Assembly (NCBI GenBank): GCA_035942035.1
Contig: DASZDK010000110.1
Coordinates: 1 to 36,331 of the forward strand
Length of the DNA stretch: 36,331 nt
Direction: 5' to 3'
Source: JAHWJR01 sp035942035
Lineage (GTDB): Bacteria; Actinomycetota; Acidimicrobiia; Acidimicrobiales; CADCSY01
The notes under the pieces were generated by a model, which worked only from the letters and a program-made list of their open reading frames with translations, had not been told where the DNA came from and searched no databases. Positions 1-6,615 of this stretch are shown piece after piece. A program made the translations under genes and the position numbers. Numbering within the stretch: the first letter of the stretch is position 1; every line of letters begins with the position of its first letter.

Positions 1-80
1 GGGGGGGCTCCCATCCGGCGCCGGCGCCCCCGCGGCGGGCCCATAGGGCGGTCGAGGGTCTCCACCGACCCCTTCGGCCC

Positions 81-92
81 TAGCATCGAGCC
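81..92 (+). promoter_or_regulatory. -10 element of predicted leaderless promoter
   Basis: TAGCAT lies at 81-86 and exactly six bases separate it from the ATG at 93. A transcript starting about six or seven bases after the hexamer would begin at the start codon itself. No Shine-Dalgarno sequence precedes the ATG. The same spacing recurs before five other start codons in the window. Confidence 0.5.
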
Positions 93-1274
93 ATGGCCGT
101 GGCGGAGACCAAGCAGCGCTGGACCCCCCACTGGGCCCACCTGTTCGACGAGGTGGTCACCTCCGGGCTGTGCACCGGCTGCTCGGGCTGCGTGGTGGCG
201 TGTCCGCACGACGTACTGGGCTACGACGACGCCGAGGGGGTGTACAAGCCGTTCCACCTGGAGGACGAAGGCGGCCCCGGTGGCTGCGGCCACGGTGACC
301 GAGGGTGCACGTCCTGCACCCGGGCCTGCCCCCGCTTCCGGAGCTGGGAGCCCGAGATCGACACCGCCCTGTTCGGGCGACCCCGCCGGCCCGAGGAGGT
401 CGACGGGATCTCCAAGGACATCATCCTGGCCCGCGCCAGCGACGAGTTCGTCCACCGGGTGGGCCAGGACGGCGGCCTGGTGTCGGCGCTGTTGATCTGG
501 TGCCTGGAGCACGGCTACATCGACGCCGCCCTGGTCTCCTACCTGGAGGGCGACGGGACGTCGTGGAAGGCGCTCCCCGGCGTCGCGCGTACCGCCGAGG
601 AGGTGCTGGCCGCCGCCGGCAGCCGCTACACCTACTCGGCCACGCCCATGGCCTACGGCGAGGCGGTGGCCGGCGGCGCCGAGAAGCTGGCCCTGGTGGG
701 GATGAGCTGCCACAGCTCCGTGCCGCCGATCATGGGCGTGCGCAAGGTGGGCAAACCGGCGCGGCGCTTCGCCCTCAACATCGGGCTGCTGTGCTCCAAG
801 ACCTTCGACGACGCCATCTTCACCGAGCTGTTCGAGGCCAAGTACGGCCTGAAGAAACAGGACATGGTCAAGATGAACATCAAGGGCGTCATGCAGATCT
901 GGATGCGCAACGGTGACTACCACGAGATCCCGCTCAAGGAGTGCCACGCCTGGACCCGTGAGGGGTGCAAGCGCTGCCCCGACTTCGCCGCCCAGCACGC
1001 CGACATCTCCACCGGCGGCATCGGCAAGTTCAACGATTGGACCCTCACCATCGTCCGTACCGACCTGGGACGGGAGATCCTCGTGCGCATGCTCGAGGAC
1101 GGCACCATCGTCGGCCGTCCCGGCGACGACGACCCCGGCGCCATCGCCCTGCTGCGAAAGCTGAGCATCAAGAGCCGCAAGCGCTGGCCGGAGTCGGCGG
1201 TGGAGGCGCCACGCCTGCGGCCAGCCCCCTCGCCGGCGGCCGCGCCGTCTCCGGCGCCGGCCTCCGCCTCGTGA
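93..1274 (+). CDS. Coenzyme F420 hydrogenase/dehydrogenase beta-subunit family protein
   Basis: This 393-residue protein resembles the FrhB family, iron-sulfur flavoproteins that move electrons between F420 and ferredoxin-like or other partners. Near the N-terminus C27-x2-C30-x2-C33-x3-C37-P is a textbook 4Fe-4S motif. A second cysteine group (GCGHGDRGCTSCTRACP, about residues 65-81) could hold another cluster. The middle and C-terminal parts match the FrhB N- and C-domain layout, including a conserved MSCHSS segment and a later CKRCPDF motif. The last 25 residues are a Pro/Ala/Ser tail. The ATG is placed by the -10 hexamer six bases upstream. No hydrogenase large subunit lies nearby, so the electron partner is unknown; a cytoplasmic F420- or ferredoxin-linked oxidoreductase is the safest call. 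Confidence 0.8.
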   Translation: MAVAETKQRWTPHWAHLFDEVVTSGLCTGCSGCVVACPHDVLGYDDAEGVYKPFHLEDEGGPGGCGHGDRGCTSCTRACPRFRSWEPEIDTALFGRPRRPEEVDGISKDIILARASDEFVHRVGQDGGLVSALLIWCLEHGYIDAALVSYLEGDGTSWKALPGVARTAEEVLAAAGSRYTYSATPMAYGEAVAGGAEKLALVGMSCHSSVPPIMGVRKVGKPARRFALNIGLLCSKTFDDAIFTELFEAKYGLKKQDMVKMNIKGVMQIWMRNGDYHEIPLKECHAWTREGCKRCPDFAAQHADISTGGIGKFNDWTLTIVRTDLGREILVRMLEDGTIVGRPGDDDPGAIALLRKLSIKSRKRWPESAVEAPRLRPAPSPAAAPSPAPASAS

Positions 1275-1280
1275 TCCTCG

Positions 1281-1868
1281 ATGGACCCCGGCGACGCCAC
1301 CCGGGCGCGGCGCATCGTGCTCCGGGCCTTCGACCTGCCCGGCGCCGGCTGGAAGGCGATCCCCGCCCCCGAGGCGGTGGCCGAGATCGTCCACGGTGAC
1401 GACCTGCTCGACGCCTGCCTGGCGGGATTCCCCGACCCCGACGTCACTGCCTCCGCCGAGTCCGCCCGCTTCACCCGGGACGACGCGCTCGCCTACTCGG
1501 TGGTCTGGCTCCTGGCCTCGGAGGCGGCGGCCGAGCTGGCCTTCGCCACGCTCGCGCACGAGCGGTTCGCCTCGGCCTTCGTGTACGGCATGGCCGCCGA
1601 GGTCGATCCCGACCAGTGCCGGGCCACCCTGCTCGGGCACGTCGCCGCCCCCGTGCAAGGCATCGACGCCCGCGGCCAGTCGGCGGCCCACCGGGCCCGG
1701 CTGACCGCGGCCGACGCCGACGGGATCCTGCCCATCCACCTCGAGCTGGTCGCCCTGCACGAGGAACGAGCAGTGACCCTCGTGATCCTGGCCGATAGCC
1801 CCGACCCCATGCCGCCTGTCGACGTCCATGCGGTGGCCGAGCGGGTGGCCGCCCGCCTCTGCGCCTGA
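1281..1868 (+). CDS. Hypothetical protein downstream of F420-family gene
   Basis: The 195-residue product has no motif I recognise. It is acidic and Ala-rich, with no signal peptide and no membrane segment, so probably cytoplasmic. It contains a conserved-looking opening (FDLPGAGWKAIPAPEAV, about residues 17-33) and single tryptophans in the first half. The ATG lies six bases after the stop of the F420-family gene, so the two are probably one transcript. Codon third positions are nearly all G or C, as in its neighbours, which supports real coding. It may act with the upstream oxidoreductase, but nothing in the sequence shows how. Confidence 0.65.
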   Translation: MDPGDATRARRIVLRAFDLPGAGWKAIPAPEAVAEIVHGDDLLDACLAGFPDPDVTASAESARFTRDDALAYSVVWLLASEAAAELAFATLAHERFASAFVYGMAAEVDPDQCRATLLGHVAAPVQGIDARGQSAAHRARLTAADADGILPIHLELVALHEERAVTLVILADSPDPMPPVDVHAVAERVAARLCA

Positions 1869-1876
1869 GATGAGTG

Positions 1877-1960
1877 ACGCTGCGCAGCCGCCAGGCGGAG
1901 CAGCTGACGGCGCCCATGCGGCTCCGTGCGAACGGGCGCCGGCGGATTATCGCCGGGGCC
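1877..1960 (+). repeat. 84-bp interspersed repeat, copy 1 (tandem pair)
   Basis: This is the first of two head-to-tail 84-bp units, which differ at one internal base (1910 versus 1994) and in their last few bases. The unit opens with the perfect palindrome GCTGCGCAGC, followed by a small CCGCC-A-GGCGG hairpin. It closes with a strong hairpin whose arms are GCGCCGGCG-like and CGCCGG around the AT-rich core GATTAT. In this copy the closing arm is slightly degenerate (CGCCGGGGCC). It lies between the unknown gene ending at 1868 and the TSUP gene. Confidence 0.9.
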
Positions 1961-2043
1961 ACGCTGCGCAGCCGCCAGGCGGAGCAGCTGACGACGCCCA
2001 TGCGGCTCCGTGCGAACGGGCGCCGGCGGATTATCGCCGGCGC
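1961..2043 (+). repeat. 84-bp interspersed repeat, copy 2 (tandem pair)
   Basis: This is the second unit of the tandem pair and the most complete one. Its closing hairpin has perfect 9-bp arms (GCGCCGGCG and CGCCGGCGC) around GATTAT. It ends seven bases before the ATG of the TSUP permease, so the hairpin would fold just upstream of that gene's ribosome-binding region. Related copies lie in inverted orientation near 27.8-28.0 kb. Confidence 0.9.
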
Positions 2044-2050
2044 AAATGAA

Positions 2051-2881
2051 ATGGAACCGGGCTGGCTGCGGGACGTCCTCGCCCTGCTCCTGGGGGTGGG
2101 CACCGGCGTCTTGTCGGGGGCCTTCGGCGTGGGCGGGGCCATCCTGTCCACTCCGGGCATCCGTCTCCTCGGGGTACCGCCGCTGATCGCGGTGGGCACC
2201 ACGCTGCCGGCCGTACTGCCGAGCGCCATCAGCGGGGGGCTGCGCTACCAGCGCGAGGGGCTGATCAACTGGCGGGCGGTCGCCCTCACCGTGCCCGTCG
2301 GCGTGCTCGCTGCGCTCGGCGGCGCCGTGGCCGCCCCGGCAGTGCCCGGGCAGGGCCACGTGCTGCAGATCATGACCGCCGCCCTCCTGGCGCTGAGCGC
2401 CTGGCGCATCGGCCGCCGGTCCCGGAGCGCCGGCGGCGAGGAGAAGAGCGCCCTGAGCAGCGACGGGGACGACGAGGAGGAGGGTGCGCCGCCACGGCCG
2501 GGGCCGGGGCGCTACGCCGGCGTGGGGGTCGTCGCCGGCGGCTTGTCCGGCCTGCTCGGCATTGGGGGGGGCCTGGTCCTGGTCCCGGGGCTCAACCAGG
2601 TCGGCAAGCTGCCGCTGCGCACCTCGGTCGCCACCTCCCTCGTCTGCGTCGGCGCCTTCGCCGTGCCGGGCACCCTCGCCCACGGGCTCCTCGGCAACAT
2701 CGACTGGCGCGTTGCCCTGCTCTTGGCCGTCACCGTGATCCCCGGCGCCCGGGTGGGCGCCGGCGCCTCGCTCCGCCTCCGGGACCGGCGGCTGGCGCAG
2801 TTGGTGGCCGCCTTCCTCGGCGTGATCTCCGTGGGCTACGCCGGCGGCGAGTTGCTGGCACTGCTGCGGTCGGTCGACTGA
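2051..2881 (+). CDS. TSUP family (TauE/SafE) membrane permease
   Basis: The 276-residue protein has the two-half TSUP fold, a family of permeases exporting or importing sulfite, sulfoacetate and similar small sulfur or organic anions. Each half begins with a glycine-rich membrane segment: GVGTGVLSGAFGVGGAIL near the N-terminus and GLSGLLGIGGGLVLVPGL after the central loop. The loop (about residues 122-150) is charged and acidic. Around seven or eight hydrophobic segments are visible. I chose the ATG at 2051 because upstream in-frame codons fall entirely in the tandem repeat and add only Arg-rich repeat peptide. The substrate cannot be told. Its 3' end overlaps the convergent udgB gene by 46 bp. 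Confidence 0.85.
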   Translation: MEPGWLRDVLALLLGVGTGVLSGAFGVGGAILSTPGIRLLGVPPLIAVGTTLPAVLPSAISGGLRYQREGLINWRAVALTVPVGVLAALGGAVAAPAVPGQGHVLQIMTAALLALSAWRIGRRSRSAGGEEKSALSSDGDDEEEGAPPRPGPGRYAGVGVVAGGLSGLLGIGGGLVLVPGLNQVGKLPLRTSVATSLVCVGAFAVPGTLAHGLLGNIDWRVALLLAVTVIPGARVGAGASLRLRDRRLAQLVAAFLGVISVGYAGGELLALLRSVD

Positions 2882-3570
2882 CCCTCACCGGGCGGCGGCG
2901 CCAGCTCCCGTGCCCTGGAGAACACGGCGTCGAACATCTCCTCGGTGAGCTTCCCGGTGAAGGTGTTCTGCTGGCTGGGGTGGTACGAGCACACGACGGT
3001 GCGGCCGTCGCCCACGACCGCCTCCACACCGTGGCCGAACCGAGGGCGGGGACGCAGGCCGGCCAACCCGGCCACCACCTGGTAGGCAAAGGCGCCCAGG
3101 GCCACGACCACCCGGACCTCGGCGAGCAGCGACCACTCCCGAGCCAGCCACGGCGCGCAGGCGTCACGCTCCGCCGGCGTGGGCTTGTTCGCCGGCGGGG
3201 CGCAGCGCACGCCGGCGGTGACGTAGGCACCCACCAAGGTGAGGCCGTCGTCGCGGTGCTCGCTGGTGGGCTGGTTGGCGTACCCGGCCCGGTGCAGGGC
3301 ACGGAACACCCAGTCGCCCGAGCGGTCGCCGGTGAAGACGCGCCCGGTGCGGTTGCCGCCGTGGGCGGCCGGGGCCAGGCCCACCACCAGCAGCCCGGCG
3401 GCGGGGTCACCCAAGCCCGGCACCGGCCGGCCCCAGTACTCCTCGTCGGCGAAGGCGGCTCGCTTCTCCACCGCCACCCGCTCCCTCCACTCCACGAGGC
3501 GGGGACAGGCCCGGCACTCGACCACCTCGGCGGTCACCACCTCAAGCGCCTCTGCTGCGCCGACAGTCAC
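2836..3570 (-). CDS. udgB: Uracil-DNA glycosylase, family 5 (UdgB)
   Basis: This enzyme removes uracil (and, in known family 5 members, other deaminated bases) from DNA as the first step of base excision repair. The 244-residue protein carries the family motif GLAPAAHGGNRTG at residues 64-76 and the second motif HPSQQNTFTG at 197-206. Four cysteines (19, 22, 123, 138) are placed as the 4Fe-4S ligands of family 4/5 enzymes. The motif has Ala where family 4 has an acidic residue, which is typical of UdgB. The GTG at 3570 was chosen because upstream in-frame sequence runs into the divergent phosphatase gene and lacks family similarity. A -10-like TACCGT lies eight bases upstream. Confidence 0.88.
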   Translation of the reverse strand: MTVGAAEALEVVTAEVVECRACPRLVEWRERVAVEKRAAFADEEYWGRPVPGLGDPAAGLLVVGLAPAAHGGNRTGRVFTGDRSGDWVFRALHRAGYANQPTSEHRDDGLTLVGAYVTAGVRCAPPANKPTPAERDACAPWLAREWSLLAEVRVVVALGAFAYQVVAGLAGLRPRPRFGHGVEAVVGDGRTVVCSYHPSQQNTFTGKLTEEMFDAVFSRARELAPPPGEGQSTDRSSASNSPPA

Positions 3571-3578
3571 AGGGCGCC

Positions 3579-3594
3579 ACGGTAGGTTGACCGC
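3579..3594. promoter_or_regulatory. Overlapping divergent -10 elements
   Basis: On the minus strand TACCGT (3584-3579) stands eight bases before the udgB GTG. On the plus strand TAGGTT (3583-3588) faces the phosphatase gene. The hexamers share two base pairs, so the two promoters may not fire together. Six bases after TAGGTT comes an in-frame ATC rather than ATG or GTG. Confidence 0.4.
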
Positions 3595-3639
3595 ATCGCC
3601 GCCCGCACCCGGAAACCCAAGCCGCCGCCGGCCACCGTC

Positions 3640-4251
3640 GTGATCCTCGTCCGCCACGGACAGACCCCGACCACCGGTTCGGTCCTGCCCGGGAGAGCTG
3701 CCGGGCTGCACCTGGCCGAGGCCGGCACCGCCCAGGCCGAGGCCGTGGCCGAGCGCCTGGGCCAGCTCGACCGGGTCGACGCCGTCTACACCTCGCCGTT
3801 GGAGCGGACCCGGGAGACGGCCAAGCCCATCGCCCGGGCGCGGGGCCTGCGGGCCCGGGTCGAGCGGGGTCTGCTGGAGTGCGACTTCGGGGAGTGGACG
3901 GGGCGGCCGCTCAAGGACCTGGGCAAGCTGGCCGAGTGGACGACCGTCCAGCGCTACCCCAGTGGCTTTCGCTTTCCCGGCGGGGAGTCGTTCACCGAGA
4001 TGCAGGGTCGCATCACCGGCGCCCTGGCCCGCCTGGTCGAGCGCCACCGGGGCGGTGTGGTGGTGGCCGTGTCGCACGCCGATCCCATCAAGGCGGCGGT
4101 GGCGTCCGCCCTCGGCACCCACCTCGACCTGTTCCAGCGCATCGCCGTGTCCCCGTGCTCCATCAGCGCAGTGAGCTACGGCACCACCGGTCCCATGGTG
4201 CTGACCGTGAACTCCGTCGCCGGCCCGCTGTCCGGGCTGAAGCCCTCGTGA
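3640..4251 (+). CDS. Histidine phosphatase, MSMEG_4193 family
   Basis: This is a phosphoglycerate-mutase-like (histidine phosphatase superfamily) protein of 203 residues. The catalytic RHG is at residues 5-7, the acid/base Glu lies in LLECDFGEW around residue 80, and the second catalytic His is H146 in AVSHADP. The details fit the actinobacterial MSMEG_4193 subfamily (TIGR03848), which typically sits beside DUF3090 and SCO1664-family genes, as it does here. The substrate is unknown. GTG at 3640 is the only usual start codon between an in-frame stop at 3583 and the RHG motif, but it leaves a very short N-terminus. A -10 hexamer suggests the mRNA may start at an in-frame ATC at 3595. Confidence 0.82.
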   Translation: MILVRHGQTPTTGSVLPGRAAGLHLAEAGTAQAEAVAERLGQLDRVDAVYTSPLERTRETAKPIARARGLRARVERGLLECDFGEWTGRPLKDLGKLAEWTTVQRYPSGFRFPGGESFTEMQGRITGALARLVERHRGGVVVAVSHADPIKAAVASALGTHLDLFQRIAVSPCSISAVSYGTTGPMVLTVNSVAGPLSGLKPS

Positions 4252-4261
4252 GGCCGCGCCG

Positions 4262-4774
4262 ATGAGCAGGTCCTTCGACCTGCCCGACGTCGACCGCTTC
4301 GTGGCCGGTGCCGTCGGCCCTCCCGGCGCCCGCGTGTTCTACCTCCAGGTGGTCGCCGGCAGCGAGGTCATCACCCTCAAGCTGGAGAAGGCCCAGGTGG
4401 CGGCCCTCGCCGGTTACCTGGCCGAGCTCATGTCCGACTTGCCCACCCCGTCGCCGGACGAGCTCCCTGAGCAGCCGGAGCTGATGGAGCCGGCGGTGCC
4501 GGAGTGGGTCGTGGGCCAGCTCGGGGTGGCCTTCGACGAGTCCCGTGACCGGATGGTGATCCGAGCCGACGAGGTGTCCGCCGAGGAGGAGCAGGCCGAC
4601 AGGCCGGACGCCGGGGTGGCCCGTTTCGCCCTCAGCCGCTCGCAGGTCGCCGCCTTCGTCGTGCAGTCCGCCGGCCTGGTGGCCGCCGGTCGCCCCCCGT
4701 GCCCGCTCTGCCGGCGCCCCCTCGACCCCTCGGGTCACGTGTGCATCAAGACGAACGGGCACCGTCCCCACTGA
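4262..4774 (+). CDS. DUF3090 family protein
   Basis: The 170-residue protein matches DUF3090 (TIGR03847), known almost only from actinobacteria. The N-terminal part opens with SFDLPDVDRFVAGAVGPPGARVFYLQ, split here by the family's Gly-Pro-Pro-Gly turn. The C-terminus is a zinc-ribbon-like CPLC followed by GHVC, then the NGH ending. It follows the MSMEG_4193-family phosphatase by ten bases and overlaps the SCO1664-family gene, the standard order of this three-gene group (Rv2135c-Rv2134c-Rv2133c in M. tuberculosis, from memory). Cytoplasmic, with function unknown. Confidence 0.85.
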   Translation: MSRSFDLPDVDRFVAGAVGPPGARVFYLQVVAGSEVITLKLEKAQVAALAGYLAELMSDLPTPSPDELPEQPELMEPAVPEWVVGQLGVAFDESRDRMVIRADEVSAEEEQADRPDAGVARFALSRSQVAAFVVQSAGLVAAGRPPCPLCRRPLDPSGHVCIKTNGHRPH

Positions 4775-5454
4775 ACCTGCTCGCCGAGGGGGGGATCGAG
4801 CTCAAGGGGCGCATGCCGTGGAGCTCGAACCGGACCTTCCTCGTCGAGATCAGCGGCGCCGACGAGCGCGTGCTCGCGGTCTACAAGCCCGGACGAGGAG
4901 AGCGCCCCCTGTGGGACTTCCCCGGGGGCCTGTACCGCCGGGAGGCCGCCGCCTGGGTGCTCTCCGAGCTGTTGGGGTGGGGCATCGTCCCCGAGACGAT
5001 CGTGCGTGACGGCCCCCTGGGCGAAGGGTCGGTGCAGCGGTTCGTGCCCGCCGACTTCCGCCAGCACTACTTCACCCTGCTGGAGGACGTCACCCACCAC
5101 GACGCCCTGCGCGTCATCTGTGCCTTCGACCTGGTGGCCAACAACACCGACCGCAAGAGCGGCCACTGCCTGCTGGGCGAGGACGGGCGGGTGTGGGCCA
5201 TCGACAACGGCCTGTGCTTCCATCCCTCGCCCAAGATCCGGACCGTCATCTGGGACTTCGCCGACGAGCCGGTGCCGTCGGCGTTGTTACCCGACCTCGA
5301 GCGGATGCTCGACGGGCTCCCCGGCGGGCTGGGCGGGTTGCTGGCCGACGACGAGGTGGCCGGCGTGCGCCGACGGGCGGAGGCACTACTGCGCCGTCCG
5401 GTCTTCCCCGCCCCTGATCCCCTCGCCCACTGCTATCCCTGGCCACTGGTGTGA
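4741..5454 (+). CDS. SCO1664 family protein (kinase-like fold)
   Basis: This protein of about 237 residues belongs to the SCO1664 family (TIGR03843), distantly related to phosphatidylinositol 3/4-kinase-like folds. A nucleotide-binding Lys candidate is K49 in AVYKPGRGERPLWDFP. Catalytic-loop-like VANNTDRKSGH (132-142) and metal-loop-like AIDNGLCFH (153-161) follow. No substrate is known. Its start is uncertain. GTG at 4741 keeps the family opening (LLAEGGIELKGRM) close to the N-terminus and overlaps DUF3090 by 34 bp. GTG at 4699 would add 14 residues, and a CTG at 4771 would remove ten. It is the third member of the conserved trio. Confidence 0.8.
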   Translation: MHQDERAPSPLNLLAEGGIELKGRMPWSSNRTFLVEISGADERVLAVYKPGRGERPLWDFPGGLYRREAAAWVLSELLGWGIVPETIVRDGPLGEGSVQRFVPADFRQHYFTLLEDVTHHDALRVICAFDLVANNTDRKSGHCLLGEDGRVWAIDNGLCFHPSPKIRTVIWDFADEPVPSALLPDLERMLDGLPGGLGGLLADDEVAGVRRRAEALLRRPVFPAPDPLAHCYPWPLV

Positions 5455-5803
5455 GCGCCCGCATCGACGCCGCCATGGCCGCCGGCGACGTCGACGAGCT
5501 GTCGCAAGGGGTTCCACCGGTTGTGCGAAGCGCGAGACTGGGACGGGCTGGTGCGCCTGCGCCAGGCCAGCCGTACGGCCTTCCTCCTCGCACGGGGCCA
5601 CCAGCTGTGGCCGGTGGCCAGCCACGTGGAGTACCGCCTCGCCCTGGAGGCTCCGGGGGCGTGGGCGGCCTCGGTGCTGGTGGAGGGCAGCGGTCGCTTT
5701 TCCCGAGAGCCGTTGGCCGAGGTGGCGGCTTCCACCCACACGTGGGCGGAGTTGGCGCGACGAAGGTCTGGCGTGGGCGGTGGCCGCCACCGACCGGGCC
5801 TGA
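5451..5803 (+). pseudogene. Frameshifted gene after the SCO1664 trio
   Basis: The reading moves through all three frames. It opens with GTG at 5451 (MSARIDAAMAAGDVDELSQ), overlapping the SCO1664 stop by four bases. It continues in the next frame from about 5506 (FHRLCEARDWDGLVRLRQAS, later EYRLALEAP and EVAASTHTWAEL). It finishes in the third frame from about 5760 (RDEGLAWAVAATDRA, then a stop at 5803). Each piece has gene-like codon bias and the joins make a plausible single protein of about 115 residues. The first jump sits at an AAGGGG run, so a sequencing or assembly error is possible; true decay is the alternative. The C-terminal part looks shortened. No function recognised. Confidence 0.65.
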
Positions 5804-5835
5804 ACGCCCGACGGTCGCCGCCCCTCACCGCTGGG

Positions 5836-6552
5836 TCAGCCCGATGCCGGCGGCCCCACCGCCGCCGCCCGCTCCCGGTAGGCCTCGTTCATGATCTGGT
5901 TCGCGTCCAGGACCGCGTCCAGCGCCTCGACCACCGCCGGCCACGCCGGCCCGGGGACGGCCATGTACAGCTCCTGGTCGGCCAGCCCCGTCACCATGCG
6001 GTTGCCGGCGCAGCCCAGGCTCAGCGCGGCCTGGCCCTGCTGCATGGCCAGAGGCAGCACGGCGCAGCCCGGGCGTCCGGACACGGGTGCGGTCATGGGC
6101 GTGACCCCTGCCCGCAGCGCCGCCTCGTGGAGGAGCATGGTCTGGGCGGGGGTGGCGGCCACCACCACGACGCTCGGTGCGAACGGGGCGGTGGCGGCGG
6201 GCGCGTAGGCCACCACGCCAGGAGGCTCGCTCACCGTCGGGATGCCGGGCACCTCGGCGGGGTCGACGTAGCCGGCCGAGGCCATGAGCCCGAGGGTCTC
6301 TCCGAGCTCGGCGGCCCGGTCGTCGGGGAGGGTGATGCCGTGCACGTGGCTGCCCACCGCGCAGTTGTGGTGGTCGGCGGGCACCGTGTAGAAGGCGCGG
6401 CCGTTGCGGGCGTGGCGCCAGAAGGCGCAGCCGGCAGCGACGGGGGCGTCCTCCCAGGGGGCCACGCCGGGCGGCGGCTCCCGCAGGAAGGCGACGGCGA
6501 CGGGAGCCCCATCGAGTCCCAGTGCCTCCTGGACGTCGAGCGGTGCGGGCAT
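5836..6552 (-). CDS. DUF169 domain protein
   Basis: The 238-residue protein belongs to the DUF169 family (COG2043), uncharacterised proteins often found near redox enzymes. Family features include VAVAFLREPPPG near the N-terminus, a Cys in AGCAFWRHA, the HHNCAVGSHVHG segment around residues 61-72, and GCAVLPLAMQQGQAALSLGC in the second half. These cysteines may bind metal or a cluster, but that is only suggested. No signal peptide is visible. The ATG is set by a strong Shine-Dalgarno run (GGGGAGGAGA) five to six bases upstream, with TAATCT as a probable -10 about 30 bases before that. So, unlike many genes here, it has a classical leader. Confidence 0.82.
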   Translation of the reverse strand: MPAPLDVQEALGLDGAPVAVAFLREPPPGVAPWEDAPVAAGCAFWRHARNGRAFYTVPADHHNCAVGSHVHGITLPDDRAAELGETLGLMASAGYVDPAEVPGIPTVSEPPGVVAYAPAATAPFAPSVVVVAATPAQTMLLHEAALRAGVTPMTAPVSGRPGCAVLPLAMQQGQAALSLGCAGNRMVTGLADQELYMAVPGPAWPAVVEALDAVLDANQIMNEAYRERAAAVGPPASG

Positions 6553-6595
6553 GCGGACTCTCCTCCCCGTGCGTCACGGCAGAGATTAGCGGTGA
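6553..6595 (-). promoter_or_regulatory. Promoter and ribosome-binding site of the DUF169 gene
   Basis: Reading the minus strand, TAATCT is a good -10 element, followed by about 30 bases of leader with the Shine-Dalgarno run GGGGAGGAGA just before the ATG at 6552. This is one of the few clearly leadered starts in the window. Confidence 0.5.
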
Positions 6596-6615
6596 GCCGC
6601 GCCCCGACCCCGCGG

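Noticed and set aside
1877..2043. Tandem 84-bp units as a CRISPR array
   Set aside because: There are no spacers; the units are directly joined and nearly identical over their whole length, and no cas gene is present.
1874..2050. N-terminal extension of the TSUP permease through the repeats (GTG at 1874)
   Set aside because: It would add 59 residues of Arg-rich repeat peptide before the first membrane segment; the ATG at 2051 gives a normal TSUP N-terminus.
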